Shown: positions 8,862-17,442, counted from the first letter of the stretch. The stretch: 64,000 bases of DNA from Methylococcaceae bacterium (GCA_016715325.1 JADKAL010000014.1:186001-250000); one strand, 5' to 3'. Numbers and translations are program-made. Notes: generated by a model from the letters alone, not told the origin.

Positions 8862-8977
8862 TATTGATCCGGCCTTATGAAGTCTTAACTTCCGTTCGCC
8901 TTGAGCCTGTCGAAAGGCTTTATGTGCTTCGACTAGCTCAGCACGAACGGTTCAATCATTTAAAGGCCGGATCAATA
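8862..8977. repeat. MITE-like repeat, copy 2 (116 bp)
   Basis: Perfect 15-base inverted ends TATTGATCCGGCCTT / AAGGCCGGATCAATA. The interior has diverged inverted arms starting CCGTTCGCCTTGAGCC and ending GCTCAGCACGAACGG. It lies 45 bases upstream of the DndC-HNH start and could influence that gene's expression. Confidence 0.75.
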
Positions 8978-9021
8978 GTAAAATGAAATAAATGGGTATT
9001 TACATTTAATTGTTAAACACT

Positions 9022-10842
9022 ATGAATCAAACAATTGAAAAGGATCATGGGTTGCCAGCTGATTCTTATTTAACCGAAACAAGAAATATACTAAAAGAGA
9101 ATTTTCTTGCGGATAACCGTCCCTGGGTGGTTGCTTATTCAGGCGGCAAAGATTCGACTCTAATGCTACAGCTTGTTTATGAAATGCTGCTAGAATTAAC
9201 CCCATTGCAACAAAAACCCGTCCATATCATTTCTTCAGACACGCGCGTTGAAGCTCCGAATATAGAAGAGTATTTGGAAAATAGCCTTATGCAGCTTGAG
9301 CAACACGCTAAAACTTCCAGGTTGGATTTAATTGTGCATCTAGTTAAGCCAGAAGTTGAAGACAGCTTTTGGTCTTTGATTATCGGCAAAGGTTATCCGC
9401 CGCCAAACCGTTGGTTTCGCTGGTGTACGACTAAGTTAAAAATTAGGCCGGTTAGAAAAGTCATTGACGAGATTACTAAAGGGTATGGCAGTGTTATATT
9501 GCTAATTGGTACACGCAAAGCGGAAAGCAGCAACCGTTCCCGGCAGATTGACAACCGTCAGTACAATAGTCGCGGTCTTAACCAGCACACCGAAATCCCT
9601 AATGCTTTGGTTTTACAGCCTATTGTCCATTGGACTACCGATGAAGTTTGGGAATATCTCTTTACCCATAACCCTGCGCCTTGGAATTTTGACCACGACA
9701 GAATGCTAGCGCTTTACAGGCAGGCAAATAGCGGCGAATGTCCAGTGATTACCGATCTCGATACACCTTCATGCGGTGGTAGTCGTTTTGGGTGTTGGAC
9801 GTGTACGGTTGTAAAAGATGAATGTATGGCATTAGCTCGGGAGAGTTTATGGATGAACAACTTCAAACTGAAGGACTTGAATTATTACCTGCTGAAGTTT
9901 AAAACACTGAGGAGGGACAGAAAAAACGGTGGCGCACCGCATAAGCCGATACTCTTGTTAAGCGTTATTAATTTATTTGAGACGAATCCATTACAAACCA
10001 ACCAAATTTATATAACGCTTGAACTGATAAGTTTTTTTAAATCGAACTGGGCTAAATTGGTGGATTCAGACCACCACATGATATTCGCATTACCGTTTTT
10101 CCATATGAAAAGCGATGGATTTTGGAGGCTTAAAGCTAACCCAGGATGTGAAAAGTGGGTTGAAGCAAAATCAGCCATGAGAAGTTTTTCAAGTTTGAAT
10201 GTAGCTATTCAATATGCTGAAATCGATTTTGAACTTTCTCGATTGCTTGAAGATGTTGAATGTAGAGAAAATTTAAAACAATTTTTACTGGATGAATATT
10301 TCCCCACAACTCAATATCGTTATGAGGCAAATTCCAATCAGAACAGCCTTGATGAGATAACAAAAAATATTCGAGAAGAACCGGCAGCGAAATATAAACA
10401 AGAACTCAGTAAGTTGAAAGCCCAACTGGATAATGCCGCTTTTGAGGAAGAAGTCTTTATTCGGGGAAGTTTATTTAAGCGAGAAATTCCAAAAATCTAC
10501 AAGAATACATGCAGCATAACCGGGCTTCGTATTGATGCAATTGTCTCCGTAGCAATGATTGATGCTTGCCATATTGTCCCTTTTTCGGAAAGCTATGATG
10601 ACACCGTATCAAACGGTATAGCTCTGTGTCCTAATCTGCATAGGGCATTTGATAGAGGCCTGATTTCAATCGATGAAAATTATCGTGTAATAACCAGTTC
10701 AGTATTTTCAGAGCCAGCTTCATCAACGCATAGTCTTCTTCAATTTGAAGGGCAACAGATTAAACTACCTGAAACACAAAAGTTTTTTCCAGCTCAAGAA
10801 AATTTAGCTTTACACAGGAAAAAACATGGCTTTCTAAATTGA
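9022..10842 (+). CDS. DndC-like PP-loop sulfurtransferase domain fused to an HNH endonuclease
   Basis: The N-terminal 265 residues are the PP-loop ATPase domain of DndC, the enzyme that activates DNA for phosphorothioation: SGGKDST (residues 40-46), a conserved NRWFRWCTTKLK, and the cysteine set ECP, SCGGSR and GCWTCTVV expected to bind an iron-sulfur cluster. The usual DndC C-terminal 200 residues are absent. From about residue 280 the frame continues as a separate HNH-nuclease family with its own N-terminal signature, LRRDRKNGGAPHKPILLL, ending in the HNH motif DACHIVPFSESYDD...NGIALCP...HRAFDRG (about 515-550). An in-frame ATG at the junction may be the ancestral HNH start, so this could be a deletion fusion. 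No dndB, dndD or dndE is adjacent. TTG at 9010 is an alternative start; neither start has a good ribosome-binding site. Confidence 0.8.
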   Translation: MNQTIEKDHGLPADSYLTETRNILKENFLADNRPWVVAYSGGKDSTLMLQLVYEMLLELTPLQQKPVHIISSDTRVEAPNIEEYLENSLMQLEQHAKTSRLDLIVHLVKPEVEDSFWSLIIGKGYPPPNRWFRWCTTKLKIRPVRKVIDEITKGYGSVILLIGTRKAESSNRSRQIDNRQYNSRGLNQHTEIPNALVLQPIVHWTTDEVWEYLFTHNPAPWNFDHDRMLALYRQANSGECPVITDLDTPSCGGSRFGCWTCTVVKDECMALARESLWMNNFKLKDLNYYLLKFKTLRRDRKNGGAPHKPILLLSVINLFETNPLQTNQIYITLELISFFKSNWAKLVDSDHHMIFALPFFHMKSDGFWRLKANPGCEKWVEAKSAMRSFSSLNVAIQYAEIDFELSRLLEDVECRENLKQFLLDEYFPTTQYRYEANSNQNSLDEITKNIREEPAAKYKQELSKLKAQLDNAAFEEEVFIRGSLFKREIPKIYKNTCSITGLRIDAIVSVAMIDACHIVPFSESYDDTVSNGIALCPNLHRAFDRGLISIDENYRVITSSVFSEPASSTHSLLQFEGQQIKLPETQKFFPAQENLALHRKKHGFLN

Positions 10843-10922
10843 GTTATTAATGAACTTGCCTTAGTTCAGTGCATTTATTCATGCTATTTATTATTGAAGT
10901 GTCTTTGCGTTGGGGAGATATT

Positions 10923-11988
10923 ATGAATAACAATCCATTAGCTGTGCCACAGAGAGAGAAGTCAGGCGCAATAACATTTGGCAAATACTGCTATCAATAC
11001 CACTGGGCCTTATGCAGAGTCATAGATAGTCAGATGGATAATACCGAATATGCTCTATTTATGGAGTTACATGAAGATGTAGTTATAGCAAATTCGCTTG
11101 ATGTAAATATCGCTAGATTCGAGTTTAACCAAGTTAAAAAATATCGCAACGCCAAAATACAACATCGACAATCTTACAAAAATAAAAAAAGGCGAGAAAA
11201 ACTCTGTTATAGGGAGACTTATTCACTCCGCATCTACTAAAGCATTTAGCAAAAAAATAGATCATATTAATTTAGTGGCATCTTGTAATTTTGATTTGGG
11301 TCTGAATAGTGAATTAGAGTTAGAGATAATTTCAATTGGAAACTTAAATGAGAAATCGATAGATAAGTTAAAAGCAGCTTTGCTCTCTGAAATGGGTAAT
11401 AGTGATATTCCACCAAATATTAGGTTTATAGTCCCAAAACTCCATATCCAAGAACAGCAAGGACAGGTCATAGGAAAAGTTGCCGAACTTGTAGAATATC
11501 TTTTTCCTAATAGTCATTGCAATTCCGTGAATATTTACAGGACTCTTATTGATGAATTGCTCCGAAAAGGTTGCGTGACCTACGACTACACAAAATGGGA
11601 TGAGCTTTTAATTAACAAAGCTCTCACATCTGAAAAAGTAATAAAGACGATACAAACTCACACCAGTGTTCATGGAAATGAACAAATAATGCGTGATTTT
11701 GATTCGATTGCCTCTGAATTAGGTTTAAATTTTCTTGCGAAAAAGCCGTTACAAAATAGCATCGAAAGACTTCATATTGAAAGAATGAATCCATCTTCTC
11801 TAGCTATTACTATCAAAAGAGAAATAGAAAATGCTTTGAGAAAAGCAGGCTTTGGTGTTAATTCTGATATTAAGTTGCTGATTAACGATGTTGAAAATCT
11901 ATTAAGTGATTCTATAAAAAATAAAATAGGATTATCCCATGAGGTTAAAGCAACAATAATTTATGAAATCATTGCGAGTGAAATATGA
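10923..11988 (+). pseudogene. DUF4297/Cap4-type dsDNA nuclease (LmuA-like), frameshifted
   Basis: The first frame carries GAITFGKYCYQYHWALC, HEDVVIANS and FEFNQVKK, the PD-(D/E)xK-type core of the DUF4297 nuclease family used by Cap4 and by Lamassu LmuA effectors. Just after QVK a run of six A (11136-11141) shifts the frame. With five A the sequence reads on as NIATPKYNIDNLTKIKKG, then HSASTKAFSKKIDHINLVAS, typical of the same family, and continues to the stop at 11988. The restored product is about 354 residues. GTTGGGGAG before the ATG is a good ribosome-binding site. The next gene is an SMC-like ATPase 42 bases on, the usual partner. The indel could be real, an error, or read through by transcriptional slippage. 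Confidence 0.7.
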
Positions 11989-12817
11989 GTGTTGATAATT
12001 ACAGGCTGTTAATAAGAAATCTAAGGAAAAATGAGCATGAAAAGCTTGCAGTTCAAACGATTAGTTCTAGTTTCAGATACAACAAAATCCGCGAGTCAGT
12101 TCGAGTTTCAGCCGAGATTCAATCTTATAACCGGAAAAAACAATAGCATCGGTAAAACTACATTAGTACAAAACTTATTTTGGGCTATTGGTTGCGAACC
12201 TGATTTTGATGGTAACTGGAAGTTATTGAACTGTAAAACACTATTGGAGTTTTCAGTATCTGATCAGCAATACATAGTGATTAGAAATAATGACACCATG
12301 GTGCTTGGTCGCAAAAATGGGAGTTACGCTAAATATTACAAAATAACTGGTCAATATTCTGAGACTATAGCCAACCTCTTAGAATTTAAGGCTAGGCTTC
12401 CCAATAGGGTTAAAAATCCGGAACTTGAAACACCAGAACTTGAAACGCCGCCTCCTGCATATTACTTTTTACCCTTTTACATAGATCAACTTAGAAGCTG
12501 GTCTGCTCCTTGGAATTCATTTTTAAATCTTGGGCAGTACGCTAATTGGAAACCCACAATTGTTAAATACCATACGGGTTACTTATCGCCAGAGTTTTTT
12601 GAATTAGAAGAAAAAGTGTTCGAGTTGAAAGGCCTTCAAAGAAAAGCCGAAGATGAGGTTAAGCGTATAAATACGGCTTTAGAGGTTGTGCAAGCATATG
12701 TTCCAGAAAATAACTTAGCTTTATCTGAGGACGAATTTCAAGAAATTACATTAGAAATAGAAAATGAACTTGGCTCTTTGGCTAAAGAACAAGAAATCGT
12801 ATTAAATGAGCTGACTA

Positions 12818-13939
12818 GTGTAACGTCCTCAACAAACATTAAGATATGATACAATTGGTGTCCATGAGAACGCCAATGAAAATTACACTGATTGAAGAGG
12901 ATCGAACAGAACTGAACGCTGGGTGAAGAGCCGGTCTGTTGGGGCTAAACAAAGACTACGGGCTAGAATGGTACTGATGACCGCCGAGGGCTTGTCAACA
13001 ACGGTCATTATGGCAACGTTGGGGGTCAGCAACCCGACCTTGAACAAGTGGCGGAATCGCTATCTCGAAAGTGGTGTTGAAGGGCTCAAGAAAGGCAAGA
13101 CCCGCCCGTCGCGGATACCGCCGCTGCCGACTGACAAAGTCCAAGAAGTCCTGGCCTTGACATTGACCGGTAAACCGGCTGCCGCGACGCAGTGGAGTTG
13201 CCGGACGATGGCGGAGCAGGTCGGCATTTCCCGGATGGCGGTGCACGGCATCTGGCGGGAGCACAAACTGAAGCCCCATCAAGTGAAGGGCTTTAAGGTT
13301 TCGAACGACCCGCTGTTCGCCGAAAAGTTGCGCGATGTCGTGGGCCTTTACCTGGACCCACCGGAGAAGGCCATCGTGTTTTCCGTCGACGAGAAAAGCC
13401 AAATCCAGGCGCTAGATCGTAGCCAACCCGGCCTGCCGATGAAGCCGGGAAAATGCGGGACGATGACGCACGATTATAAGCGACATGGCACCACAACTTT
13501 GTTTGCGGCACTCGACGTGCAGACCGGAACGGTGATTGGGCAATGCCAGCCCAGGCACCGCCACGACGAGTTCCTCAAGTTCCTGAAGACAATTGACCGG
13601 CGAACCGACAAAACCTTGGCACTGCATTTGATCGTCGACAACTATGCGACGCACAAACATGCCGAAGTAAAGGACTGGCTGGCCCAGCATCCCCGGTTCC
13701 ACTTCCACTTCACGCCAACCTCGGCCTCATGGCTCAACTTAGTCGAGCGTTTCTTCCGGGACATTACCGAGGAACGTATCCGGCGTGGTGTTTTCCACAG
13801 TGTTGACGACCTCAAAACAGCGATACAGGAGTATCTCGACCACCGCAATAGCAACCCAAAACCTTACCATTGGACAGCCAAACCAGAGACGATCTTGGCT
13901 AAAGTAGACAAAGCTAAAGATATGTTGAGGACGTTACAC
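12818..13939 (+). mobile_element. IS630-family insertion sequence, copy 1
   Basis: 1122 bp, bounded by TA on each side (12816-12817 and 13940-13941), the target duplication of the IS630/Tc1 superfamily. Inverted ends GTGTAACGTCCTCAACA and TGTTGAGGACGTTACAC are perfect. One transposase gene fills it. The host gene is perfectly restored by removing the element and one TA, so the insertion is recent. A second copy lies at 52903-54007. Confidence 0.9.
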
Positions 13940-13942
13940 TAG
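12923..13942 (+). CDS. IS630-family transposase
   Basis: 339 residues as read from a GTG. The N-terminal part is a helix-turn-helix (VIMATLGVSNPTLNKWRNRY). The catalytic DDE domain follows: [10 protein letters not shown], then LIVDNYATHKH, and NLVERFFRDI giving the third acidic residue. The full-length product probably starts at the ATG at 12864, which is out of frame here because one G is missing near 12914 (ACTGAACG against ACTGGAACG in copy 2). The missing segment is about 20 residues of the N-terminus, so activity is uncertain. The stop codon TAG is completed by the flanking TA target site plus the next host base. Confidence 0.85.
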   Translation: MKSRSVGAKQRLRARMVLMTAEGLSTTVIMATLGVSNPTLNKWRNRYLESGVEGLKKGKTRPSRIPPLPTDKVQEVLALTLTGKPAAATQWSCRTMAEQVGISRMAVHGIWREHKLKPHQVKGFKVSNDPLFAEKLRDVVGLYLDPPEKAIVFSVDEKSQIQALDRSQPGLPMKPGKCGTMTHDYKRHGTTTLFAALDVQTGTVIGQCQPRHRHDEFLKFLKTIDRRTDKTLALHLIVDNYATHKHAEVKDWLAQHPRFHFHFTPTSASWLNLVERFFRDITEERIRRGVFHSVDDLKTAIQEYLDHRNSNPKPYHWTAKPETILAKVDKAKDMLRTLH

Positions 13943-15012
13943 AATTCAATCAACTCGCTATCATTTGCTAAACCAATTGGATATTGCTCAAAGAGCAGTA
14001 AATGAAATAGAAAAAGATTACTTGTTCGCAGTTGAATGTATTGAAGGCGATGTTGTTGAATGCCCTTTGTGCGGAACACTACATGATAATTCTTTAATAA
14101 ACAGAGCAACAATACTTTCTGATAAACAGAGGGTAGAAAATCAAGTAATCTCTATAGAAAATGAAATAGCTCAACTAGAAGTTGAAACAATTAAAAGCCA
14201 ATCATTACTTTGTGATACCAGAGAAAAAATTTTATTCATAAATAAAAAATACAAAAGAAAAACGGATAATGGGGAAACCAATTTAACCTCTTTAGTCGAT
14301 GGTTTTGCTTCTCGCTCGGTGCAAAGAAATGTGGAAGAGACAAAAACGAAAAAAGAGTCGTTATCCAAGAGTCTTGGTGATAAACAAAAGGATTTGAAAA
14401 AAGAGCAGAAGTCCCTTTTAACAACAAAGAGAAAAGATGAATTAGGAGCAATGTTTTTAGGCTCATTAACTGAGTTTATTCATAAACTCAGTGCCAAAGG
14501 TGTTAATTTAAATGGGGTAAAGCACCCTAGCGATTACAATAAAATATTTGGTAGTGGTGGTGCAGCAGAGAGTACAAGAGCCGTTCTTGCTTATCAGCTA
14601 GCAATTTTTAGGCAAATTAACTTAGTAGGAAACGAAGTTTCTGCACCTTTAGTAATTGATACACCTAATCAGCAAGAACAAGCCGAACAACATTACGAAA
14701 AGATCGTTAAGCTAATCATGGAAGATACACCACAAAATAGCCAAATTATTATGTGTGGAATGAGCAACCCTAATCTTACGCCTTATGCTGAGGTGTCAAA
14801 AATCATCGAGTTGGATGAAGACAAGCTGTTGAGGAATGAACTATATGAAGAACTTGGTAATGAAATATCTGACATTTTTGCTTCTGCATTAAACGCAGTT
14901 TTATAAAAACACCAAGTAGTTTTTTTGTTGTAAATTGTAATCACATGAAAAATATCTCTGAATTTGGTGCTCGCAATAACTGTGTCTTTATAATTTATAA
15001 AGAGAGAGGAAA

Positions 15013-16188
15013 ATGGCAAACGAATTATTAATTTACGAATTCCGCCCGTTATATTTAATGCTAGATCGTATCGGCCCGTTTCAAGATGAGCCTTACGAAG
15101 TCGATTTCACGGATAAAGAAAATCGACCCTGCAATTTTTTCTTGCTGGTATCGAAAAATGGTTTAGGGAAATCAACTATTTTGGACACTATGTCCTGTCT
15201 GCTTGGCTTATTAGGGCAAGCTGAGCCTAAAAAATACGGACTGGAAGATTTAGATAATGGCTTGGGCCGCGCCCAACTGGATATGAAGCTTCGTGTTTAT
15301 TGGCAAGGTCAAGATCATCATTTTGTTGTTTCAATTCTGGGCGGCAACTTAGGGAACGATCTTTCTTTGAAGGAATGGAGCGACGAAGAATTGCAAAAGC
15401 ATCATGTAACCAAATGGTATCGCATGGGCTTTACCGGGCAGCAAAGCGGTTTTCCATTAAAATCCTTGTCAACGCATAAATCCGAAGATTTTATTGCTGA
15501 ATTTTTGATTTTTATACAAACCAGCCTGGGTAATACTCCCAACAGTTTTGGGGAAAGTATTTTTTCGTTACCGACTACGCTTAGCTTTTCCGCCTACCGC
15601 GATATACCGAAGATTAACGAATCAGAGGAGCCGCGCTCTATCTGTAAGCCGCAATATTGGGGTTATAACCCAGTGCATTGTTTTTCCGCGCATAATGAAA
15701 CTTGGAATTATTCTTTGGATAATCTGTTTGTTTGGTTGAAATGGTTGGATGACGGGCGTTTTGACAAAGCCTGTAATTTGGTTAACCAGCAGGTTTTTCA
15801 GGGTACACATAAGTTCTTAAATGATGTGGATCGTCCTAGGTTGATGGCTATTGTGCATACAGGCGGCGATGAGCAGCAAGTACATAGTCTTGACCGCTTA
15901 AGTAGCGGCGAAAAAAATCTTATGCAATTGTTTCTGCGTATCGGCGCGCACATGACCAAGAATACTATTTTGCTCATTGATGAATTCGACGTGCATTTGC
16001 ATATTCGTTGGCAATATCGTTTGTATAACGCCTTAAAAGCATTAGCAGCCAGGGATGATGCAAACTTTACCGTGATAGCCACAACCCATTCGACTGAAAT
16101 CCTTCAAACTTTTGTCGATACGATGGATATAGACGAGGAAAGGCTGTTTAAAGGAGGGCATTTAATTAAAGAAGAAATGGAGAATTAG
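15013..16188 (+). CDS. ABC/AAA-type ATPase of a PARIS-like pair (AriA-like)
   Basis: 391 residues. Walker A is VSKNGLGKSTILD (about residues 46-58), the signature is RLSSGEKNLMQL and Walker B is ILLIDEFDVHLH (about 318-329), with a switch histidine in TTHST. This is the AAA_15/AAA_21 OLD/RecF-like ABC class. AGAGAGAGGAAA precedes the ATG. The stop codon is 2 bases from the ATG of the DUF4435 gene, so the two are co-translated. An ATPase next to a DUF4435/TOPRIM-like effector is the layout of PARIS (AriA senses phage anti-restriction proteins and releases AriB). OLD-type or other ATPase-DUF4435 pairs are alternatives. Confidence 0.75.
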   Translation: MANELLIYEFRPLYLMLDRIGPFQDEPYEVDFTDKENRPCNFFLLVSKNGLGKSTILDTMSCLLGLLGQAEPKKYGLEDLDNGLGRAQLDMKLRVYWQGQDHHFVVSILGGNLGNDLSLKEWSDEELQKHHVTKWYRMGFTGQQSGFPLKSLSTHKSEDFIAEFLIFIQTSLGNTPNSFGESIFSLPTTLSFSAYRDIPKINESEEPRSICKPQYWGYNPVHCFSAHNETWNYSLDNLFVWLKWLDDGRFDKACNLVNQQVFQGTHKFLNDVDRPRLMAIVHTGGDEQQVHSLDRLSSGEKNLMQLFLRIGAHMTKNTILLIDEFDVHLHIRWQYRLYNALKALAARDDANFTVIATTHSTEILQTFVDTMDIDEERLFKGGHLIKEEMEN

Positions 16189-16190
16189 CG

Positions 16191-17084
16191 ATGGGAGGCA
16201 ACAGTTTTAAGGCAATCGGCAATAAGGTTTACGAGAACTATACTGATGGCATCAAAATTTATCTTGAATCGACCGATGATGAATATATTGTCGGTAGAAA
16301 ATGGTTTTCGCATTTAAAGGATAAAATCAGCTTTGAGTCGGTTTCTGAAACGAGAGCAGACGGAGGGTGCCAAATAGTCAGAAAAAAAGTTCAGGACTCA
16401 AAAGCATCTAACAAAAAAGCATTTGGAATTGTCGACAGGGATATTTTGCTAGCTGATCCCTTGTTTCGGGATTCTTTATGGTGGGAAATTGACAATGATG
16501 TCTTCACTTCATCCAGACCTTATGAGGATGGGGATATTTTTGTGTTGCATTACTGGGAATTAGAGAATTATTTACTTCATCCTCAAGCATTGGAATTATT
16601 GTTGGCTGACAAAAAATTGACCAATTCCCCTAGCATCTCGGCGTCCGCTATTGCAGATTTATTAGTTAAATTTGAAGCTGATTTGATTGCAGTAACCTTA
16701 TTATCTATTGTTCCTGCCCAAAGCGGGATTAAGCAAGTCGCTGATGGTTTTGAACTGCAAACATCAGGAGATTTATTACTGACTAAGGTAATTGAGCAAT
16801 TAGAAGTTTCAGATGAATTTGCAAAAAATGAACGCCAAAAAATTCAACAATTTGCCGAAAACGAAACTAACTCAATTACGCGATGGAATAAATTAAGCCG
16901 AATGCTTGACGGCAAAAGGATTATGTATCGGATAGAGCGGCTTCTTTTCGACAATAATATGGTTAATTGTAAGATTTCATTGGCATCTGAGCGTGGCGTA
17001 TTAGCAGGACATATTGCTAATCAGAATCTGATTGACCCAGCTTTATCCAATTGGTTGAATGTAATTTATCAATCAGCCTTGTAG
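16191..17084 (+). CDS. DUF4435-domain protein, putative AriB-like TOPRIM effector
   Basis: 297 residues. DUF4435 landmarks are an acidic strand near the N-terminus (IYLESTDDEYI), then KAFGIVDRDIL around residue 80, and LHYWELENYLLHP around residue 120. These give the Glu and Asp-x-Asp pattern of TOPRIM-like metal-binding folds. In PARIS the homologous AriB is released from the ATPase and cleaves host tRNA to abort infection; that role here is inferred from family and gene order. The C-terminal half is helical and not recognised. The gene is the last one in the island; the next gene on this strand is mnmG. Confidence 0.7.
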   Translation: MGGNSFKAIGNKVYENYTDGIKIYLESTDDEYIVGRKWFSHLKDKISFESVSETRADGGCQIVRKKVQDSKASNKKAFGIVDRDILLADPLFRDSLWWEIDNDVFTSSRPYEDGDIFVLHYWELENYLLHPQALELLLADKKLTNSPSISASAIADLLVKFEADLIAVTLLSIVPAQSGIKQVADGFELQTSGDLLLTKVIEQLEVSDEFAKNERQKIQQFAENETNSITRWNKLSRMLDGKRIMYRIERLLFDNNMVNCKISLASERGVLAGHIANQNLIDPALSNWLNVIYQSAL

Positions 17085-17203
17085 TTTTTATCGCTACTAA
17101 GGCTTTCAATTTTACCACTGATTAATATCTGCTTCGTTCAGGCAACGGACTTAAACGCTCCGCGTAATTAACTTCGTTTTTGCAAGACGTTTCTCCATCC
17201 ATT

Positions 17204-17371
17204 CTAAGCCGGAACGGATGGAGAAACCTCCTGTTTCCCGTGTTTGGTTTTACGGCTATAAAGTTTTTTATCGGCAAATATCTGCGCCTTATTAAATTGG
17301 TGGGCAAATTTTGCCACCGGGTTTTGCTTAGGCGCTTCTGCTATAAGGTTCATATTTTTACGTTTTTTCAT
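17204..17371 (-). CDS. 55-residue basic protein, ArfA-like, with hairpin over its stop codon
   Basis: The ATG opens MKKRKNMNLIAEAPKQNPVA and the protein ends GKQEVSPSVPA. The segment KKLYSRKTKHGKQ resembles the conserved basic core of the ribosome-rescue factor ArfA (in E. coli a YMRKGKHG core). The 3' end of the gene forms a perfect 12-bp hairpin: GTTTCTCCATCC inside the last codons pairs with GGATGGAGAAAC beyond the stop, and the TAG sits in the loop. E. coli arfA is likewise controlled by a hairpin near the end of its frame that yields stop-less mRNA. A decayed paralogue keeps both the motif and the hairpin arms. It is convergent with the DUF4435 gene and divergent from mnmG. ArfA function is a hypothesis. 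Confidence 0.5.
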   Translation of the reverse strand: MKKRKNMNLIAEAPKQNPVAKFAHQFNKAQIFADKKLYSRKTKHGKQEVSPSVPA

Positions 17372-17442
17372 GGTTTACCCTTTATAATTACGGTTAATTA
17401 ACAGTTTAGTTTTAACAGCGGTCATTAGAGTAGCAAACAGTT

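Larger units (their letters stand above)
7672..9021. other. Gene-poor remnant region at the left edge of the defence island
   Basis: This 1.35-kb stretch has no intact gene. It holds a decayed small basic gene, a lipase remnant, two MITE-like repeats and a hairpin, each listed separately. The remaining 8620-8860 is AT-rich with nothing recognisable. Accumulated debris of this kind is typical of an insertion-prone chromosomal site. Confidence 0.7.
12031..14906 (+). pseudogene. SMC-like ABC ATPase (LmuB-like), split by an IS630 element
   Basis: The left part has the Walker A loop ITGKNNSIGKTTLV and a start of coiled coil. The right part has a zinc-hook-like VECPLCGTLH, more coiled coil, an ABC signature region (FGSGGAAESTRAVLAYQLAI) and Walker B LVIDTPNQQEQ. 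Removing the insertion and one TA restores an uninterrupted 583-residue frame across the junction (NELTRIQSTRYHLLNQLDIA), with the CxxC hook at residues 303-306, close to the middle as in Rad50/SMC hinges. AAGGA precedes the ATG. Together with the DUF4297 gene it forms a Lamassu/ABC-3C-like pair. No third (LmuC) component is seen. Confidence 0.75.

Noticed and set aside
9022..9850. Complete Dnd phosphorothioation operon
   Set aside because: Only the DndC N-terminal part is present; dndA, dndB, dndD, dndE and dndFGH are not in the window.
11130..11145. Programmed ribosomal frameshift in the DUF4297 gene
   Set aside because: The needed shift is +1 at an A6 run and there is no stop, stimulator or slippery heptamer of a known type. 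Several other genes in the window have similar homopolymer breaks, so error or simple mutation is more likely.
11985..12146. 53-codon frame overlapping the DUF4297 stop (ATGA) and the ATPase start, a possible third component
   Set aside because: Most of it is in another frame over the conserved Walker A coding region of the ATPase, and it resembles no middle-component family. It is most likely a shadow, although the ATGA overlap is suggestive.
15013..17084. Gabija (GajA/GajB) system
   Set aside because: Gabija pairs an OLD-type ATPase-TOPRIM protein with a UvrD-like helicase; there is no helicase here and the TOPRIM-like protein is separate.
17085..17442. Replication origin next to mnmG
   Set aside because: No cluster of DnaA boxes (TTATCCACA-like) or AT-rich unwinding array is visible in the spacer.
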